Below are positions 59,974 through 64,000 of a stretch of DNA of 64,000 bases, piece by piece (position 1 is the stretch's first letter; every line of letters begins with the position of its first letter). The translations under genes were made by a program, and so were the position numbers. Below the pieces are notes generated by a model. That model made no database searches and had not been told where the DNA came from. It saw only the letters and a program-made list of their open reading frames with translations. Location of the stretch: NCBI GenBank assembly GCA_965223955.1, contig OZ245029.1:2542001-2606000 (forward strand), in the 5' to 3' direction. This DNA comes from Bin75 sp965223955 (GTDB taxonomy: Bacteria > Nitrospirota > Nitrospiria > Nitrospirales > UBA8639).

Positions 59974-61381
59974 CACCTCCATCCGCGTCCGGTTGACCAT
60001 CTGGTATGGCGGGGGCTTGGCCTTGATCATGCTCCTCTTCGCGAGCGCGCTCTACGTCGTCATGTCACGCGCGTTGCAGGATCACATCGACCGGTCGCTG
60101 GAGGAAGCGGCCGTCGCGGCCACCCGGACTCTCGAAGAACACCGCTTCGGCCCATTCCTGTTGTTGGACGACCTGGCGCAGGCGTTTCCCGAGTTGGCCC
60201 TCATTGACAAGTTCTTCCAGATCTTCGGCCCGCAAGGTCAAATCACCCTCCAGTCCGCCAATATCAAAACGCGGAATATTCCTCTCAGTCAAGCCGCCCT
60301 CCAATCGACCCTGCAAGGCCACGCCATCTTCGAAACCGTCCGGTTCCAAAATGAAATCACGATTCGACTCCTCTCGTATCCCATTCGACACGGGGAGACC
60401 CTCGTCAACATTCTGCGAGTCGGAACGCCCCTCCGGCCCATGGAAGAAATGCTGGCTCGCCTGGTGTTCGTCCTGCTCATCGGCTCTCCGTTGGCAGTGG
60501 TGGTAAGCATGTTGGGCGGCTGGTTTTTGGCCGGCCGGGCGTTGCGACCCGTGGACACCATGACCCTGGCCGCACAAAGGATTGCGGGAGGCGATCTCAC
60601 CCAGCGTATTGAAACGACCTCGAAAGACGAAATCGGTCGCTTGGCTTCCACGTTTAACCACATGATCGCCAGGCTTGAGGCCTCGATTCGACAAATCCGT
60701 CAATTCAGCGCCGATGCCTCGCACGAATTACGCACCCCCTTGACGATTACGAAAGGTGAAACCGAATTGGCTTTGCGAAAACCTCGTTCGCCTGAAGTCT
60801 ACCGGGAAGCACTGGAAAGTAACCTGGAAGAAATTGATCGGATGAGTCGCATCGTGGAAGAACTTCTGTTCCTCTCGCGAGCCGATCTCGGGGAAGTGCA
60901 AATCGCGTCGGACCCCGTGCAACTCGATACGTTGGTGCAGGAAATTCAACTGCAAGCCATGGTACTCGGAAAAGAGCGGCAGATCGAAACGACCCTCGGG
61001 CAGGTCGAACCGCTCCGGGTATCGGGAGACGAATGGCGGCTTCGGGAGTTGATCCTGAACGTGGTCGACAACGCCGTCAAATATTCATCGCCACGAGGAA
61101 TCGTGCAAATCGGTGTCACGCAACACCACGGGATGGCCCGGATTCTTGTTCAGGATCACGGGATCGGCATGACTCCGGATGAACAACGTCTCGTCTTCGA
61201 CCGGTTTTATCGAACCGATGCCGCACGGGCGCACGCGCAAAAAGGCACCGGCCTTGGCCTGTCGATTTGCAAATGGATTACCGAAGCACACCACGGGACC
61301 ATCGAAGTCACCAGCACCTTCGGCCAGGGTTCCTGTTTTACGATTTTCCTTCCCCTCCTGCCTGCCGACCCTGTGCGTTGA
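59966..61381 (+). CDS. Sensor histidine kinase
   Basis: A 471-residue kinase with two membrane segments (about residues 12-33 and 166-188) around a periplasmic sensor domain of about 130 residues. A HAMP linker follows (RALRPVDTMTLAAQRIAGGDL). His253 in SADASHELRTPLT is the phosphorylation site; the ATPase has NVVDNAVKYSS, DHGIGM and KGTGLGLSICK. The layout resembles CusS-type metal sensors. It partners the response regulator it overlaps. The nearby HtrA protease is a possible target. Confidence 0.94.
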   Translation: MPNTSIRVRLTIWYGGGLALIMLLFASALYVVMSRALQDHIDRSLEEAAVAATRTLEEHRFGPFLLLDDLAQAFPELALIDKFFQIFGPQGQITLQSANIKTRNIPLSQAALQSTLQGHAIFETVRFQNEITIRLLSYPIRHGETLVNILRVGTPLRPMEEMLARLVFVLLIGSPLAVVVSMLGGWFLAGRALRPVDTMTLAAQRIAGGDLTQRIETTSKDEIGRLASTFNHMIARLEASIRQIRQFSADASHELRTPLTITKGETELALRKPRSPEVYREALESNLEEIDRMSRIVEELLFLSRADLGEVQIASDPVQLDTLVQEIQLQAMVLGKERQIETTLGQVEPLRVSGDEWRLRELILNVVDNAVKYSSPRGIVQIGVTQHHGMARILVQDHGIGMTPDEQRLVFDRFYRTDAARAHAQKGTGLGLSICKWITEAHHGTIEVTSTFGQGSCFTIFLPLLPADPVR

Positions 61382-61435
61382 CCCTTTCCACCTGTATTAG
61401 GAAACAGCCATCATCCTACACAACGCATCCCATCG

Positions 61436-61517
61436 GTCATCCTGAGCGAAGCGAAGGATCTGCTTTTCCTCGCTTTCGGTGGTTGAACGAGAGATTCTTC
61501 ACTGCGTTCAGAATGAC
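61436..61517. repeat. CATCCTGAGCG...CAGAATGAC dispersed repeat (reverse copy)
   Basis: GTCATCCTGAGCGAAGCGAAGGATCTGC through GTTGAACGAGAGATTCTTCACTGCGTTCAGAATGAC is the CATTCCGAGCG family in the opposite orientation. It lies in the 316-bp gap between the kinase and htrA, which holds no gene. Confidence 0.7.
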
Positions 61518-61697
61518 AAATATGGCGTAGCCAGCCCTTCATCCAACGCGATCATTCCGAGCAACGCGCTAATCTGCTTCATTCCGGATTAGAAGTTTTT
61601 AATCCACGATTAATTTTCTTTTCATGTTCCGGTGCTACAACTATTTCAACTGATGATTGAACAGGGCGAACACCGCCTCTACATGAAGGAGGAACCC

Positions 61698-63230
61698 ATG
61701 AAACAACCGCTGTACCGTTCATCGTCCATGTCGCTCACCGAGACGCAGGGCAAGAAGAATTTCCTGATCGCTCTCACGGTGAGTTTATTCCTTACGGGAA
61801 TGCTGATCACCGCTTTTTCAAGCGGCGCAGTCGGATCTCCGGCACGTTCCGCTGTCTCGACTCCGCCTCATTCCATTGATCAGCCTTCCGATTCTCAGGT
61901 CGGGCATGGATTTGCGCATATTGTCAAAATGGTCAGACCGGCCGTCGTCAATATCACCGCCTCGAAGGCCATGGACACCGGATTCTCCGACGTCCCCGGC
62001 CTCCCCGATTGGTTCAAGCCCGGCCCGCAAGACAAACACTTCTTTGGGATGCCGCCCGGTCCCAACCCAGGGCAAAAGCCTCGCGGGACGGGTATGGGGT
62101 CCGGGGTCATCGTGAGTCCCGACGGGTACGTGGTCACCAACCACCACGTCGTCGAAGGAGCGAAAACGGTGACGGTCGCCTTGCTCGATAAACGAGAGTT
62201 CACCGGTTCGATCGTGGGGAGCGACCCGCAAACGGATTTGGCCGTGATTCAAATTCAAGGCTCCAACCTGCCGTTCATCGCCTGGGGTGATTCGGCCAAA
62301 CTCGACGTCGGGGACTACGTCCTCGCGGTCGGGAGCCCGTTCGGGCTGCACTCCACGGTCACGCAGGGCATCGTGAGCGCCAAGGGTCGTGGCGGCATCG
62401 GTATCGCGCAGTATGAAGACTTCATTCAAACCGATGCCGCGATTAATCCCGGGAATTCCGGCGGCGCCCTGGTCAACATGCGTGGCGAATTGGTCGGCAT
62501 CAACACCGCCATTCTCTCGAGGACGGGCGGATACCAGGGTGTGGGCTTGGCCATTCCCGCCAGCATCGGCCAACACGTCTATACCAGCCTGGTCACGACG
62601 GGAAAAGTGACCCGCGGGTTTTTGGGCGTCGGGATTCAAGCCGTCACCCCCGAGCTGGCCAAGTCGTTTCACCTGGATCGCCCTGATGGAGCCATCGTGA
62701 CCGAGGTCCGTGAAGAAAGCCCGGCGGACCGTGCCGGACTCCGGCGAGGCGATACCATCATTCGATATCAGGAACAGCCGGTTGCCGGTCCCAGGGACTT
62801 GCAACGGGCGGTGACCACCACCCCGGTCGGGACCGAGGTCACGATGACGATCGTGCGTGACGGAGCAGCACAATCCTTGCGCACGACCATTGGTAAACAT
62901 CCGATGAGTCAACAAGTCGCCTCCGCGCAGCAACTCGATACCGAGACCCGTCTGGCCGGACTGACCGTGGAGGATCTCACCCCACGCCTGGCCAAACAAC
63001 TCGGCGTTGACGGCCGCGTCACGGGTGTCGTGGTCACGGGCATTCGCGCGGGCAGCCAAGCCGAGAAGGCCGGACTCGTTCAAGGCGACGTGATCCGTGA
63101 AATCAACCATGAACCGGTTCAATCGTCGCAAGCATTTCGACAAACGGTGAAGGCTTTACCGAACGAGCAACCGATTCTCTTGTTTATCAATCGTCAAGGA
63201 ACACCGCTGTTCCTGACGGTCAAGGTGTAA
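61698..63230 (+). CDS. HtrA/Deg-family periplasmic serine protease
   Basis: A 510-residue protease/chaperone of the envelope. An N-terminal membrane segment (FLIALTVSLFLTGMLITAF) exports or anchors it. The triad is His150 (TNHHVV), Asp180 (QTDLAVI) and Ser254 (NPGNSGGAL). Two PDZ domains follow (about residues 310-400, with RGFLGVGIQ and DRAGLRRGD, and 420-505, with EKAGLVQGDVI). AAGGAGG lies 5 nt before the ATG at 61698. A perfect hairpin follows the stop codon. Confidence 0.95.
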   Translation: MKQPLYRSSSMSLTETQGKKNFLIALTVSLFLTGMLITAFSSGAVGSPARSAVSTPPHSIDQPSDSQVGHGFAHIVKMVRPAVVNITASKAMDTGFSDVPGLPDWFKPGPQDKHFFGMPPGPNPGQKPRGTGMGSGVIVSPDGYVVTNHHVVEGAKTVTVALLDKREFTGSIVGSDPQTDLAVIQIQGSNLPFIAWGDSAKLDVGDYVLAVGSPFGLHSTVTQGIVSAKGRGGIGIAQYEDFIQTDAAINPGNSGGALVNMRGELVGINTAILSRTGGYQGVGLAIPASIGQHVYTSLVTTGKVTRGFLGVGIQAVTPELAKSFHLDRPDGAIVTEVREESPADRAGLRRGDTIIRYQEQPVAGPRDLQRAVTTTPVGTEVTMTIVRDGAAQSLRTTIGKHPMSQQVASAQQLDTETRLAGLTVEDLTPRLAKQLGVDGRVTGVVVTGIRAGSQAEKAGLVQGDVIREINHEPVQSSQAFRQTVKALPNEQPILLFINRQGTPLFLTVKV

Positions 63231-63241
63231 CCGGGGAAGGA

Positions 63242-63273
63242 CCGTAGGGAATGACGATCGTTGTTCCCTACGG
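63242..63273 (+). terminator. Hairpin between htrA and the sigma factor gene
   Basis: CCGTAGGGAA (63242-63251) and TTCCCTACGG (63264-63273) form a perfect 10-bp stem with a 12-nt loop. There is no T run directly after it, so it may act as an attenuating or RNA-stabilising structure instead of a strong terminator. Confidence 0.5.
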
Positions 63274-63317
63274 CATCCCCGGAGTTGGATCCTTTTGTGA
63301 CGAGAAAGGAGAGCCCC

Positions 63318-64000
63318 ATGAGCAACACAGCACTCGACAACAAACCGTTCGACCTCGACAAAGGAACGCATCGACGTTCGACAAAGGGCAACCACTCGAA
63401 ATTTTTCCCGCACGGGAGCCCCACGCTGGATACCGCGGTCGAGGATTTCGCGCGCGATGAGAAAGATGACGACAAGGAACCCAAAGACACCGCGCTCGAA
63501 CCCATCTATTTTCGAACGTTTCGGTCACGTCCCCTCCTGGATAAACAGGGGGAATTGGAACTGGCCAAATATATCGACGAGAGCAGCCAAGGCATTCGGA
63601 CCGTGCTCACCACAGTGATTCAAGACGTCGGCGCTCTCGGCGACAGGCCCGAGTTTCAGGAGGCGTTGCATTCCTTGACCGAAATTCGTGGGCTGAGCGG
63701 CTTATCGGCTCCGGCCCTGGACGAGGCGGAAGAACGATTGTCCGGTCTCGGAAACGCCTTATCCGGTCGTGGACTCAAAGACCGCCTGCTCGGGAAACGT
63801 CTGCAACGGCTTCAACACGAATTGGCCGAACACCGCGTGCAATTGGAACGGGCAAAGGAAGGGTTGGTTCAGCGGAACCTCCGCCTGGTCGTTGATATTG
63901 CCAAACGCTTTACGGGACGCGGGCTGAATTTTTTGGATCTCATTCAAGAAGGCAACATCGGGTTGATGCGGGCGGCCGAACGTTTTCAATATCAGAAGGG
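63318..64000 (+). CDS. RpoD-family RNA polymerase sigma factor (partial, runs off the window)
   Basis: The first 227 residues of a sigma-70 family factor. After a charged N-terminus without similarity, residues about 62-90 (PIYFRTFRSRPLLDKQGELELAKYI) fit region 1.2, and VQRNLRLVVDIAKRFTGRGLNFLDLIQEGNIGLMRAAERF fits region 2.1-2.2, the core-binding part. Between them lies a helical non-conserved region of about 100 residues. AAAGGAG precedes the ATG. Regions 3 and 4 are outside the window, so housekeeping (RpoD) or general-stress (RpoS-like) types cannot be separated; the atypical N-terminus favours an alternative member. Confidence 0.88.
   Translation, partial: MSNTALDNKPFDLDKGTHRRSTKGNHSKFFPHGSPTLDTAVEDFARDEKDDDKEPKDTALEPIYFRTFRSRPLLDKQGELELAKYIDESSQGIRTVLTTVIQDVGALGDRPEFQEALHSLTEIRGLSGLSAPALDEAEERLSGLGNALSGRGLKDRLLGKRLQRLQHELAEHRVQLERAKEGLVQRNLRLVVDIAKRFTGRGLNFLDLIQEGNIGLMRAAERFQYQK

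Noticed and set aside
1..64000. CRISPR array.
   Set aside because: The dispersed repeats are palindromic and irregularly spaced; nowhere do I see regularly spaced repeats with unique spacers, and no cas genes are present.

Overview
The window looks like chromosomal DNA of a GC-rich Gram-negative bacterium. A Nitrospira-like member of the Nitrospirota is my best guess, but this is inference from gene style only: a complete nuo operon with a fused nuoCD, a cupredoxin-like secreted protein, TonB/ExbBD and Slp genes, and very many short palindromic intergenic repeats. No rRNA or other marker gene is present to prove it.

Layout. (1) 1-3620: a partial ABC exporter, peptide deformylase and a secreted HEAT-repeat protein on the minus strand, then a secreted protein with an amicyanin-like copper-site motif. 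(2) 3716-19098: an accessory, defence-like island, nearly all on the minus strand. It holds Phd/VapC pairs, a class II Fic protein, DUF2442, a DUF4258/YgiT-type pair, an AlbA_2 (Schlafen-type) protein, an AbiV-like protein, hicB with a broken hicA, a DUF4258/DUF2283 pair, and a two-gene unit of a DUF4935 PIN nuclease plus a 990-residue helical protein. Between these lie relics of a transposase, restriction/methylase-like genes and a TPR gene. (3) 19319-20329: a Tat-exported sulfite-oxidase-type molybdoenzyme. (4) 20875-37309: a full minus-strand complex I operon, nuoA-B-CD-E-F-G-H-I-J-K-L-M-N. A hicAB pair sits between nuoB and nuoCD and an orphan antitoxin sits after nuoG. A MidA/NDUFAF7-type methyltransferase lies just upstream of nuoA. 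(5) 38916-45500: an IS481-type insertion sequence, a PIN/antitoxin pair, secA, two broken thermonuclease genes (one cut by a small inverted-repeat element) and a LysR relic. (6) 45761-54687: a TonB-linked transport and envelope cluster: double TonB-C protein, TonB-dependent receptor (frameshifted signal peptide), TPR protein, TonB, ExbB, two ExbD, an Slp-like lipoprotein and a small TPR protein. (7) 54764-56762: higA with a truncated higB, tRNA-Lys, tRNA-Arg and a second, nearly identical IS copy. (8) 57042-64000: soluble transhydrogenase, a small membrane protein, a response regulator/histidine kinase pair, an HtrA/Deg protease and the start of a primary-type sigma factor.

How the genes fit together. 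NuoA-N form the proton-pumping NADH dehydrogenase; MidA/NDUFAF7 homologues are complex I assembly factors that methylate the NuoD-type subunit, so its position next to nuoA makes sense. ExbB/ExbD/TonB would energise the outer-membrane receptor. The kinase/regulator pair next to HtrA suggests an envelope-stress or metal response, but this is inference.

The most interesting candidate for an undescribed system is the PIN (DUF4935) plus 990-residue protein pair at 13659-17322 inside the defence island. The IS481-type element is also unusual: its transposase frame has no stop codon of its own and runs out through the terminal repeat into host DNA in both copies.
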